From: Microbacterium sp. LWH7-1.2
GTDB lineage: Bacteria; Actinomycetota; Actinomycetes; Actinomycetales; Microbacteriaceae
Reading direction: 5' to 3'
NCBI RefSeq assembly: GCF_038397755.1
Contig: NZ_CP151637.1
Span: forward strand, 1,798,001-1,862,000
Length of the DNA stretch: 64,000 bases
In this document: piece by piece, positions 8,612-15,702 of the stretch
Numbering within the stretch: the first letter of the stretch is position 1
Layout: every line of letters begins with the position of its first letter
Made by a program: the position numbers and the translations under genes
Notes under the pieces: generated by a model
Database searches by the model: none
What the model was told of the DNA's origin: nothing
Seen by the model: only the letters and a program-made list of their open reading frames with translations

Positions 8612-9283
8612 ATGGGTGAGTCGACGAGCGGATCGGGCTGGATCTCTCCGGCTGCATTTCACCGTGCGCCCGGCGTCTCGGACTGGCGTGTCACCGCCAC
8701 CAGCCCACAGGCGGTCTTCGCCGCGACCTCGCTCGCCCACGCCGCGGAGCTCCTCAGCCCGATCCTCACGGCCGCCGAGCAGCTCGACATCCTGCCCGAC
8801 ATCGATGTGCGCCCTGAGGCGGTCATCGTGCGCATCCCGTACCGCGGCCCTGAGGGCATCCCGGCAGCCGCGGTGGAGTTCGCGGCCGCCGTGTCCCAGG
8901 CGGCCGCCGAGTGCCGCCTGCTGCCGGATCCATCGCGCGCGCAGTCCATCGGCATCTACGTCGCCGAGCATTCCCAGGCCGACGTGCGCCCGTTCTTCAT
9001 CGCCGCACTCGGCTATGAGGCCTTCGGCGACACGGATGCTGCGGACCCGCTGCGGTGCGGACCGCAACTGGCTTTCAACCCGCTCACGGGAGATTCGCCG
9101 TCCAGGGGCCGCACCCACTTCGACGTCTTCGTGCCGGCCGACCAGGCCCAGGCGCGGGTGGACGCCGCACTCGCCGCGGGCGGGAGACTCGCCGATGATT
9201 CGCACGCTCCCGCGTGGTGGTCCCTCGCCTCGCCCGACAACCACGGCGTGGACATCGCGTCCTGGACGGACACCTACGACTGA
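8612..9283 (+). CDS. Pterin-dehydratase-like / glyoxalase-like fusion protein
   Basis: 223 residues in two parts. Residues about 8-105 resemble a 4a-hydroxytetrahydrobiopterin dehydratase fold (FHRAPGVSDWRV, then a hydrophobic helix and strand). The catalytic (E/D)-H-H-P-D stretch is replaced by LDILPDIDV, so dehydratase activity is doubtful. Residues about 108-223 form a glyoxalase-like (VOC) domain: SIGIYVAEHS, RTHFDVFVPADQAQARVDAAL, and a final SPDNHGVDIASW. Similar fusions are annotated in actinobacteria, usually without biochemistry. ATG 8612 follows closely on the zinc-ribbon gene. Substrate unknown. Confidence 0.65.
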   Translation: MGESTSGSGWISPAAFHRAPGVSDWRVTATSPQAVFAATSLAHAAELLSPILTAAEQLDILPDIDVRPEAVIVRIPYRGPEGIPAAAVEFAAAVSQAAAECRLLPDPSRAQSIGIYVAEHSQADVRPFFIAALGYEAFGDTDAADPLRCGPQLAFNPLTGDSPSRGRTHFDVFVPADQAQARVDAALAAGGRLADDSHAPAWWSLASPDNHGVDIASWTDTYD

Positions 9284-9327
9284 TCGCCGGCGGGGCGACT
9301 TCAGCGCTCATGTGGCAGAGTGCTGGC

Positions 9328-9870
9328 GTGCCGTCACCCCAGTCGCTCAGTGAAGAAGACCGTCGGCGGGTGGCGGCGTGGGCCGCGGACTGCGCCGAAC
9401 GCGTGCTCGCGGTGTTCGAAGCCGAGGTGCCGGCGGACGAGCGCGCCCGCGACGCCATCGACCGTGCCCGCGCCTTCGCGCGGGGCGAGCTCGCGGCGGC
9501 GGGTGAGATCCGGCGCCGTTTCGTCGCCGGCCGGGCCGCACACGCGGCGGCCTCCCCCGCTGGTGTCGCCGCCGCGCGCGCCGCCGCGCAGGCTGCGGGT
9601 GTCGCACACATGGGGGCACACGCTCTGGGCGCTGCCGCCTACGCCGCGCGAGCCGCGAGGCTGGCGCCATCGGGCAGCGATGACGCCGCCGAGGACGAGC
9701 TCGCGTGGCAGCTGCAACGCATCACCCCCGATGTCGCGTCCGCGCTCAGGCTGCTGCCGCGACTCGGCGACGACTCCGCCGGCCCGCTCGGTCCCGGCCT
9801 GCTGGCCCGGGGCGACCTCGGTGAGCACATCCGCCGGATCCAGGCGGCGCTGCTCGGCACCGTCGCCTGA
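9328..9870 (+). CDS. Putative immunity protein (Imm-5-like, Ala-rich helical)
   Basis: 180 residues from GTG 9328 (ATG 9310 is possible; GTG is preferred because a CAGAGT-like -10 lies about 9 bp upstream). The protein is almost wholly alpha-helical and Ala-rich, with WAADCAERVLAVFE near the N-terminus, RARAFARGE, and HMGAHALGAAAYAARA. These blocks match, from memory, a family annotated as putative immunity protein. No polymorphic toxin gene is beside it, so the name says little about its role here. It ends before a decayed acetyltransferase fragment. Confidence 0.55.
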   Translation: MPSPQSLSEEDRRRVAAWAADCAERVLAVFEAEVPADERARDAIDRARAFARGELAAAGEIRRRFVAGRAAHAAASPAGVAAARAAAQAAGVAHMGAHALGAAAYAARAARLAPSGSDDAAEDELAWQLQRITPDVASALRLLPRLGDDSAGPLGPGLLARGDLGEHIRRIQAALLGTVA

Positions 9871-9897
9871 CCGTGTCGACAGCGGGCCCACTCGGGG

Positions 9898-10020
9898 TCA
9901 GGCACGTGCCGGCGGGACCGTCTTTCGCATCACGGTCTTGTTCTTCCCGATGCGGCGCTCGAACGTGAACCCGGCCTTCTCGAACATCGCCCTCGTCCCG
10001 TTGTGGAGGAATGACGACGA
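9898..10020 (-). pseudogene. C-terminal remnant of a GNAT acetyltransferase
   Basis: The minus strand encodes about 40 residues, including NGTRAMFEKAGFTFERR and IGKNKTVMRKTVP, then TGA at 9898-9900. This is the typical last strand-helix-strand of GNAT proteins (xxxRxMFExAGFxxxRxxG). No start codon or N-terminal three-quarters of the domain can be found upstream, where the GerW-like gene ends. I read it as the tail of a lost gene. Confidence 0.6.
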
Positions 10021-10052
10021 CGTCTTCTTGCCGGCGGGCAGGGTCCTACGTC

Positions 10053-10421
10053 CTACCTGCGACCCGACCTCGCCGCGGTGATGATCCGCGCCAGCGCCCA
10101 GCCGGCGGCGGACACGAGCGGCACGCTCACGATGATCATCGCCACCGGGTTCGGCTGGAATCTCGGGCCATCCGGGCCGCTCACGTACGCACCGATAGGC
10201 AGCACGTAGCCGCCACCGCCTCCGCCGCTGCCTTCGCCCTCACCCTCGGGCAGCGCTCCCCGCTGCGGCCACTTGCCCGACCCACCGCCGCCACCGAACC
10301 CGAAGACAACGAGCGCCGCCGGGGTCATCTGCCGCCCGCCGACGTCGACGGTCTCGCCGAACGCCAGCTTCGCGCCCCACGACGGCGCGGAGCTCGTCAG
10401 ACTCTCGATCGGTGACTCCAT
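10053..10421 (-). CDS. GerW/YtfJ-family protein
   Basis: 122 residues with the family pattern: an N-terminal FGETVDVGGRQMTPAALV strand pair, a Gly-rich core (VVFGFGGGGGSG and a later run of glycines), then YVLPIGAYVSGPDG. A C-terminal membrane segment (VAMIIVSVPLVSAAGWALAR) is probable. YtfJ/GerW is known from spore germination in Bacillus, but homologues occur in non-sporulating actinobacteria with unknown role. It lies upstream of the GNAT remnant and downstream of the dodecin gene on the same strand. Confidence 0.75.
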   Translation of the reverse strand: MESPIESLTSSAPSWGAKLAFGETVDVGGRQMTPAALVVFGFGGGGGSGKWPQRGALPEGEGEGSGGGGGGYVLPIGAYVSGPDGPRFQPNPVAMIIVSVPLVSAAGWALARIITAARSGRR

Positions 10422-10496
10422 CAGCGACTCCTCCGGTTGCGCCCGCCACCCCCAACTTAGAGAGCGCGACAGACCACCACCAGAGGGGGCGCGGCG

Positions 10497-10703
10497 TTAC
10501 TCAGGCGCGTACTTGAACGAGAGCTGGATCCGCGAACGGAACAGCAGAGTCCCGTCGTCGCTGACGACGACGTCTTGCTTCGTCACCTCGGCGATGCGCA
10601 GATCGTGCAGCGATCCCGCCGCGGTGCTGATGGCTTCTCGGGCGGCCTCCTCCCAGGACGAGGCACTCGTGCCGATGACGTCGATCACTCGGTAAACGCT
10701 CAT
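10497..10703 (-). CDS. Dodecin
   Basis: 68 residues, the usual dodecin length. It shows the family sequence: YRVIDVIGTSASSWEEA, a helix AAREAISTAAGSL, and paired strands DLRIAEVTKQDVVV and SRIQLSFKYAPE. Dodecins assemble into 12-mer cages that bind flavin pairs between tryptophans (here the W of SSWEEA) and act as flavin or CoA storage. ATG 10703 has AGGGGTCA about 6 bases upstream. Confidence 0.9.
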   Translation of the reverse strand: MSVYRVIDVIGTSASSWEEAAREAISTAAGSLHDLRIAEVTKQDVVVSDDGTLLFRSRIQLSFKYAPE

Positions 10704-10797
10704 CTTGACCCCTCATCGCTTCATCGTCGATGCCGACAGGTCCATAGTGACCGCGCTCCCGCGCGGATGGAAGGGGTGCCCCTGCGACGGGCGAGCG

Positions 10798-12279
10798 TCA
10801 GAACGGGTTGGGCGTCAGCGTGTACTTGGTCTGCAGGTACTCGTGGATGCCTTCCGCGCCGCCCTCGCGGCCGAGGCCCGACATCTTCCAGCCGCCGAAC
10901 GGCGCGGCCGCGTTGGAGACGACACCCATGTTGAGGCCCATCATGCCGGTCTCGAGGCGCTCGATCATGCGCTGGCCGCGCGCGAGGTTCTCGGTGAAGA
11001 CGTACGAGACGAGCCCGTACTCGGTGTCGTTGGCGAGACGGACGGCCTCGTCCTCGTCGTCGAAGGGGACGATCGCGAGCACCGGTCCGAAGATCTCCTC
11101 GCGGAGGATCTCCGACCCCGCCTGCACGTCGGTCACGACAGTGGGCTCGTAGAACGTGCCGGGACCCTCGACCTCGTTGCCGCCGGTGGCCACCTTCGCG
11201 CCGCGCGACACCGCGTCCTGCACCAGCTGTGCCGCCTTCGCGACCGCGCGGTCGTCGATGAGCGGGCCGATCACGACGCCTTCTTCGGTGCCGCGACCGA
11301 TCTTGAACCCGCTGACGCGCTCGGTCACCCGCTTCGCGAACTCGTCGGCGACGGAGCGGTGGACGATGAAGCGGTTGGCCGCTGTGCAGGCCTGGCCGAT
11401 GTTGCGGAACTTCGCCGCGATCGCGCCGTCCACCGCCTTGTCGAGGTCGGCGTCGTCGAACACCACGAACGGCGCGTTGCCGCCGAGCTCCATCGACGTG
11501 CGCAGCACGCCCTGCGAGGCCTGCTCGAGCAGACGCTGGCCGACCTGGGTGGATCCGGTGAACGACAGCTTGCGCAGGCGAGGGTCGCGGATGATGGGCT
11601 CCGACACGGCGCCCGACGTCGAGGTCGTGAACACGTTGACCACACCGGCCGGGAGGCCCGCGTCTTCGAGGAGCTTCGCGAAGGCGAGCGTGGTGAGCGG
11701 AGTCAGCTCGGCCGGCTTGATGACCACGGTGCAGCCGGCGGCGAGCGCGGGCGCGATCTTGCGGGTCGCCATCGCGAGCGGGAAGTTCCACGGGGTGATG
11801 AGGAAGCACGGGCCGACCGGGTGCTGCGACACGATCATGCGGCCTGTGCCCTCGGGGTTCGCGCCGTAGCGGCCCTGGATGCGGGCGGTCTCCTCGCTGA
11901 ACCAGCGGATGAATTCTCCCCCGTACGCGACCTCTCCGCGCGCCTCCGCGAGCGGCTTGCCCATCTCGATCGTCATCAGCAGGGCGAAGTCCTCCTTGCG
12001 CTCCTGCAGCAGATCGAACGCGCGGCGCAGGATCTCGGCCCGCTCCCGGGCCGGCGTCGCCGCCCACGCGGGGAACGCCTCGACGGCGGCGTCCAGGGCG
12101 GCGGTGCCGTCCTCGGGCGAGGCGTTCGCGATCTCCTTGACGACGTCGCCGGTCGACGGGTCGTAGACCTTCAGCGTCTTGCCGCCGGACGCCGCGCGCC
12201 ACTGTCCGCCGATGAACAGTCCGTCGGGGACGGACGCCAGCAGCTCGGACTCACGGGTTTCGGTGATCGTCGTCGTCAC
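10798..12279 (-). CDS. gabD: NAD(P)-dependent succinate-semialdehyde dehydrogenase
   Basis: 493 residues of the aldehyde dehydrogenase superfamily, closest by eye to GabD/SSADH. It oxidises succinic semialdehyde to succinate. Motifs: PWNFPLAMATRKIAPALAAG, FTGSTQVGQ, catalytic Glu in MELGGNAPFVVFDDAD, catalytic Cys in NIGQACTAANRF, and EEIFGPVLAI. The start is GTG 12279, 6 bases after AGGGAG; an upstream ATG at 12321 lies in a GGATGC-type repeat and would add MPRPAASG. It can use the succinic semialdehyde released by HpaI of the homoprotocatechuate cluster 25 kb away; that link is inference. Confidence 0.9.
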   Translation of the reverse strand: MTTTITETRESELLASVPDGLFIGGQWRAASGGKTLKVYDPSTGDVVKEIANASPEDGTAALDAAVEAFPAWAATPARERAEILRRAFDLLQERKEDFALLMTIEMGKPLAEARGEVAYGGEFIRWFSEETARIQGRYGANPEGTGRMIVSQHPVGPCFLITPWNFPLAMATRKIAPALAAGCTVVIKPAELTPLTTLAFAKLLEDAGLPAGVVNVFTTSTSGAVSEPIIRDPRLRKLSFTGSTQVGQRLLEQASQGVLRTSMELGGNAPFVVFDDADLDKAVDGAIAAKFRNIGQACTAANRFIVHRSVADEFAKRVTERVSGFKIGRGTEEGVVIGPLIDDRAVAKAAQLVQDAVSRGAKVATGGNEVEGPGTFYEPTVVTDVQAGSEILREEIFGPVLAIVPFDDEDEAVRLANDTEYGLVSYVFTENLARGQRMIERLETGMMGLNMGVVSNAAAPFGGWKMSGLGREGGAEGIHEYLQTKYTLTPNPF

Positions 12280-12300
12280 GAGGACTCCCTTGTCGGTTCC

Positions 12301-12323
12301 GGACGCCGCGGGTCGCGGCATCC
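12301..12323. repeat. GGATGC-type palindrome in the gabD 5' leader
   Basis: GGACGCCGCG and CGCGGCATCC form a 10-bp stem with one mismatch and a 3-nt loop, 22 bp before the gabD GTG. It is another family member that lies upstream of a gene. Confidence 0.6.
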
Positions 12324-12424
12324 GTTCTGTCGATGTCTACCGGGCCATTGTGACCCGCCGCCGCCGGAGCGGCCGATATACGCGGTGTACAGCAACGAGG
12401 GTTGGTTCGCCACCGCGGACTCAT

Positions 12425-14338
12425 TCAGCCGACGACGCTCGCCGGCTCGCGCTGGGGAAGGAACGACTGCGCGAAGAACGCCGTGAGCTCCTCGGTCGCC
12501 TCGAGCGGAAGGACCGCCGCGACGTACTGGTCGGGACGCACGACGACGACGACACCGTCGCGCGAGAGGCCGCGCTCCTCGAAGATGTCGTCGGTCGTCC
12601 AGGCGCTGGGCGCCGCCGCGTAGACCTTTTCCCAGTCGGTGAGACCGAGGGGTCCGGTCTTCGGCAGGAACAGCTCGGGCACGCGGTTGACGTCGACCTC
12701 GTCATGACGCTGCTGGTACACGACCTTGACGTCGAAGACGGCGTCCGCGTCGGCGCCTTCGGGCGTGAAGCGCTGCAGCGGCGACTCCGGCGAAGCCATG
12801 AACGCGGCCCAGTCGGAGAGAGCGGATGCCTCTCCCGCGGCAGGCGCGTCGGCGAAGGCGTACACACGCCACCGACCGTCAGCCTTGGCGTGGTGTCCGA
12901 GGTGCACGGCATTGCCGTCGCACACGCGGACCACCTCGACCGACTTGAAGCGCTTGCCCAGCGGGAAGCCCTCGGCGAGCGCCTGGTGCGCAGCATCCGT
13001 CACGATCATCGACTCGCCGTACTGCGTCATGAAGCCCGACGGGAACTCGGCGGTGCCGAGGTAGAACGTGGCGAGCTCCTGGGGGTCGGAGATCTCCTCG
13101 GGCTTGCGGGCCATCAGAGCCGACCACTCGCGATCGAAGTCGATGAGCTGCTGCGCGACCGGCTGACGCTCGGCCGAGTACGTCGACAGCAGCGATGCGG
13201 GACTGAGCCCGGTGAGCACGTGACCAAGCTTCCAGCCGAGGTTGAAGCCGTCCTGCATCGAGACGTTCATCCCCTGGCCGGCCTTCGCACTGTGCGTGTG
13301 GCAGGCGTCGCCCGTGAGGAAGACGCGCGGGTCGTGGCCCTGGTCGACGTCGACGTCGTCGAACTTGTCGGTGACGCGGTGGCCGACCTCGTAGACGCTG
13401 TGCCACGCGACCTGCTTCACGTCGAGGGTGTACGGGTGCAGGATCTCGTTCGCCCTGCGGATGATCTCCTCGATCGGGGTCTGGCGCACGTGGTGGTTGT
13501 CGTCCTTCGCGACCTCGCCGAGGTCGATGTACATGCGGCTGAGATAACCGCCCTCCCGCGGGATGTGGAGGATGTTGCCCGCCTCGGAGTTGATCGCGCA
13601 CTTGGTGCGCCAGTCGGGGAAGTCCGTGTTCACCAGGACGTCCATCACGCCCCAGGCATGCGCGGCGAACTGCCCGACGTGCTTGCGGCCGATGGCCTGG
13701 CGAACTCCGCTGCGCGCGCCGTCGCAGCCGACGACGTACTTCGCGCGTACGGTGCGCTCCTCGCCCGCGCGGTCGCCGGCGATGTGTCGCACCCGCACCT
13801 CCACGGGGTGCTCCCCGTCCTCGTGCACGGTGAGGCCGAGGAACTCGATCCCGTAGTCGGGCAGGATGCGGCCCGGGCCGAGCGCGGCGGCCTCGGCGAA
13901 GTAGTCGAGCACGCGCGCCTGATTCACGATGAGGTGCGGGAACTCGCTGATCTTGAACGCGTAGTCCTCGGTGCGCGCGGTGCGGATGATGTTGCGGGGG
14001 TTCTCGGGGTCGGGTCCCCAGAAGTTCATCCAGGCGATGTTGTAGGCCTCGGCGATGATGCGCTCCGCGAACCCGAACGCCTGGAACGTCTCGACGCTGC
14101 GCGGCTGGATGCCGTCGGCCTGGCCGAGCACGAGGCGCCCGTCGCGGCGCTCGATCAGTCGGGTCGTGACACCGGGGAACTGCGACATCTGCGCCGCGAG
14201 CAGCATGCCCGCGGGGCCCGAGCCGACGATGAGCACGTCCGTCTCGTCGGGCAGTTCGGCCGGACGGTCGATGCCCGTGCCGGCGGCGTCCTGCACGCGC
14301 GGGTCGGCGGAGACGTAGCCGTGGTGGTGGAACTGCAT
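12425..14338 (-). CDS. FAD-dependent aromatic monooxygenase (MobA / phenol 2-monooxygenase-like)
   Basis: 637 residues, matching phenol 2-monooxygenase and 3-hydroxybenzoate 4-monooxygenase (MobA) length. An N-terminal Rossmann FAD site (DVLIVGSGPAGMLLA, about 34-48) is followed by the DG fingerprint (VVGCDGARSGVRQAIG), the GD motif (VFLTGDACHTHSAKAGQGMN) and a C-terminal thioredoxin-like dimerisation domain. It would hydroxylate a phenolic acid ortho or para to an existing hydroxyl using NADPH and O2. ATG 14338 follows GAGGAGG. It diverges from an IclR regulator with tandem operators in the shared promoter. The actual substrate (3-hydroxybenzoate, phenol or a hydroxyphenylacetate) cannot be decided here. 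Confidence 0.88.
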   Translation of the reverse strand: MQFHHHGYVSADPRVQDAAGTGIDRPAELPDETDVLIVGSGPAGMLLAAQMSQFPGVTTRLIERRDGRLVLGQADGIQPRSVETFQAFGFAERIIAEAYNIAWMNFWGPDPENPRNIIRTARTEDYAFKISEFPHLIVNQARVLDYFAEAAALGPGRILPDYGIEFLGLTVHEDGEHPVEVRVRHIAGDRAGEERTVRAKYVVGCDGARSGVRQAIGRKHVGQFAAHAWGVMDVLVNTDFPDWRTKCAINSEAGNILHIPREGGYLSRMYIDLGEVAKDDNHHVRQTPIEEIIRRANEILHPYTLDVKQVAWHSVYEVGHRVTDKFDDVDVDQGHDPRVFLTGDACHTHSAKAGQGMNVSMQDGFNLGWKLGHVLTGLSPASLLSTYSAERQPVAQQLIDFDREWSALMARKPEEISDPQELATFYLGTAEFPSGFMTQYGESMIVTDAAHQALAEGFPLGKRFKSVEVVRVCDGNAVHLGHHAKADGRWRVYAFADAPAAGEASALSDWAAFMASPESPLQRFTPEGADADAVFDVKVVYQQRHDEVDVNRVPELFLPKTGPLGLTDWEKVYAAAPSAWTTDDIFEERGLSRDGVVVVVRPDQYVAAVLPLEATEELTAFFAQSFLPQREPASVVG

Positions 14339-14405
14339 CGGTGTGTCCTCCTCGGACGACGGTGTCGAGGGCTCGTCGCGTCCGTGCTTGCTGCGAGCGG
14401 GGGCG

Positions 14406-14441
14406 TGTTCTATATTCGAACACACCGTTCTACTATTGAAC
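14406..14441. promoter_or_regulatory. Two tandem GTTC-N7-GAAC operators (IclR-type)
   Basis: TGTTC-N7-GAACA (14406-14422) and GTTC-N7-GAAC (14427-14441) lie head to tail with centres 20 bp apart, two helical turns, in the AT-rich promoter between mobA-like and iclR-like genes. Spacing and symmetry fit cooperative binding by an IclR dimer pair. TATA-like words within and just after them suggest overlap with both promoters. Confidence 0.65.
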
Positions 14442-14502
14442 AGATCGTATATGACCGGTGCGCGCGCGGCAAGACGCCGGAGCGCACAGACTGCGAGCCG
14501 CC

Positions 14503-15213
14503 ATGCCCACCGCCGCGCCCACACCGCCCGCATCGCAGACGCTGAGCCGCGGCATCCGAATCCTCGAACTGCTCGCCGACGCGCGCGGGCCCCTCTCGAT
14601 CGACGAGCTCGCCGGCCGACTGGAGGTGCACCGGTCGGTCGCCTACCGACTGCTGCGCACTCTCGAAGACCATGGGCTCGTCGAGCGCGACGCGGCCGGC
14701 CGCATCGAGCTCGGAGCACGCCTCGCCGCCCTCGCCGCCGGCGTCGCGCACGACCTGCAGGCCGAGGCGCTCCCCGAGCTCACCGCGGTCGCGGGTGACC
14801 TCGGCGTGACCTGCTTCCTCGCGGTCCTCGATCACGAGGAGTGCGTCACGCTCTCGAGCGTCGAGCCGCGCCACGCCGTGAACCCCGTCGCACAGCGGCC
14901 GGGGACGCGGCATCCCGTCACGCGCGGCGCCCCAGGCAAGGCGATCCTGTCGCTGCTGCCCAAGGCGTCGTGGCCCGCAGCCGTGTCACCGGCGCTGGCG
15001 GAGGAGGTGACGGATGCCGCGACCCGCGGCTACGCCACCAGCCACGACGAGGTCATCCCCAGCCTGCGGGCGGTCGCCGTGCCGTTCGTGGTGCGCGGGC
15101 GCGGGCCCGCGGCGATCGCGGTCGTGTTCGTGGCCAGCACGCACACGGACGACGAGATCGCGACGCGTCTCACCCGTTCGGCGACCGCGATCCGCGAGGC
15201 GCTCGGCGGCTGA
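14503..15213 (+). CDS. IclR-family transcriptional regulator
   Basis: 236 residues: an N-terminal winged helix (about 10-75; LSRGIRILELLADA, LSIDELAGRLEVHRSVAYRL) and a C-terminal IclR effector domain with typical RGAPGKAILSLLP, HDEVIPSLRAVAVPF and a late IAVVFVAS strand. IclR proteins bind small aromatic or acyl effectors. Its position divergent from the flavoprotein monooxygenase and the tandem operators between them make that gene its likely target. ATG 14503 is preferred; an ATG 45 bp earlier lies within the promoter. Confidence 0.9.
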   Translation: MPTAAPTPPASQTLSRGIRILELLADARGPLSIDELAGRLEVHRSVAYRLLRTLEDHGLVERDAAGRIELGARLAALAAGVAHDLQAEALPELTAVAGDLGVTCFLAVLDHEECVTLSSVEPRHAVNPVAQRPGTRHPVTRGAPGKAILSLLPKASWPAAVSPALAEEVTDAATRGYATSHDEVIPSLRAVAVPFVVRGRGPAAIAVVFVASTHTDDEIATRLTRSATAIREALGG

Positions 15214-15254
15214 GCCTTCTCCGCTCAGCGCTCTCCGGCCGCTGACCGGTGCTT

Positions 15255-15563
15255 TCAGGCGGTGGTCGGGTACTCGGTCACGAGGCGGATGTTGTACTCC
15301 GCGACCCGCTGCGGAAGGCCGGCGAAGGCCTCACCGCGGGCGCCCGACGCGAGGTACTCCTTCTCCAGGGCCAGAAAGGCCTCTTCGTCGCCCTCTGCGC
15401 TCACCGCCCAGACGAACTCGTTGGTCTCGGGAAGGCCGTAGGCGAACTCGATCGTGAAGCCGGCCGCGGGCCGCACCCGCGGCATCCACTCCTTCCACCA
15501 CGCGACGAAGTCGTCGTACTCCCCTTCGACGAGCGTGTACCGACGGAGCTGAGTCGTCTTCAT
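15255..15563 (-). CDS. NIPSNAP-like small protein
   Basis: 102 residues, a ferredoxin-like alpha/beta fold typical of NIPSNAP or Dabb-like proteins: MKTTQLRRYTLVEGEYDDFV, WWKEWMPRVRPAAGF, EFAYGLPETNEFVWAVSAEG, ALEKEYLASGAR. Such proteins sit in many catabolic clusters with no clear biochemical role. ATG 15563 follows GGGAG closely; ATG 15572 is an alternative. It is antisense to the flanking IclR and ThDP-enzyme genes. Confidence 0.7.
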   Translation of the reverse strand: MKTTQLRRYTLVEGEYDDFVAWWKEWMPRVRPAAGFTIEFAYGLPETNEFVWAVSAEGDEEAFLALEKEYLASGARGEAFAGLPQRVAEYNIRLVTEYPTTA

Positions 15564-15702
15564 GACTCCCATCCTGCCCGAAGACCTATACTCGTCACGT
15601 CCGGTGGCACCGTCGCTCGCCGGTGCTCGAAAAATGGGCACGCAGCGCGCACGCGCGAGACACATACGGCTCTTGATCCGTTCCGTCTCGAAAGGCATCG
15701 CC

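Noticed and set aside
12280..12321. ATG 12321 as the gabD start (adds MPRPAASG)
   Set aside because: The ATG comes from the GGATGCCGCGGCCCG-type repeat, which creates MPRPAA N-termini at many places; GTG 12279 has AGGGAG at proper spacing.
10705..14545. Long plus-strand open frames opposite gabD and the monooxygenase
   Set aside because: They mirror genes with complete catalytic motifs and have compositions (RRG, HLD, EDV runs) seen only in antisense frames.
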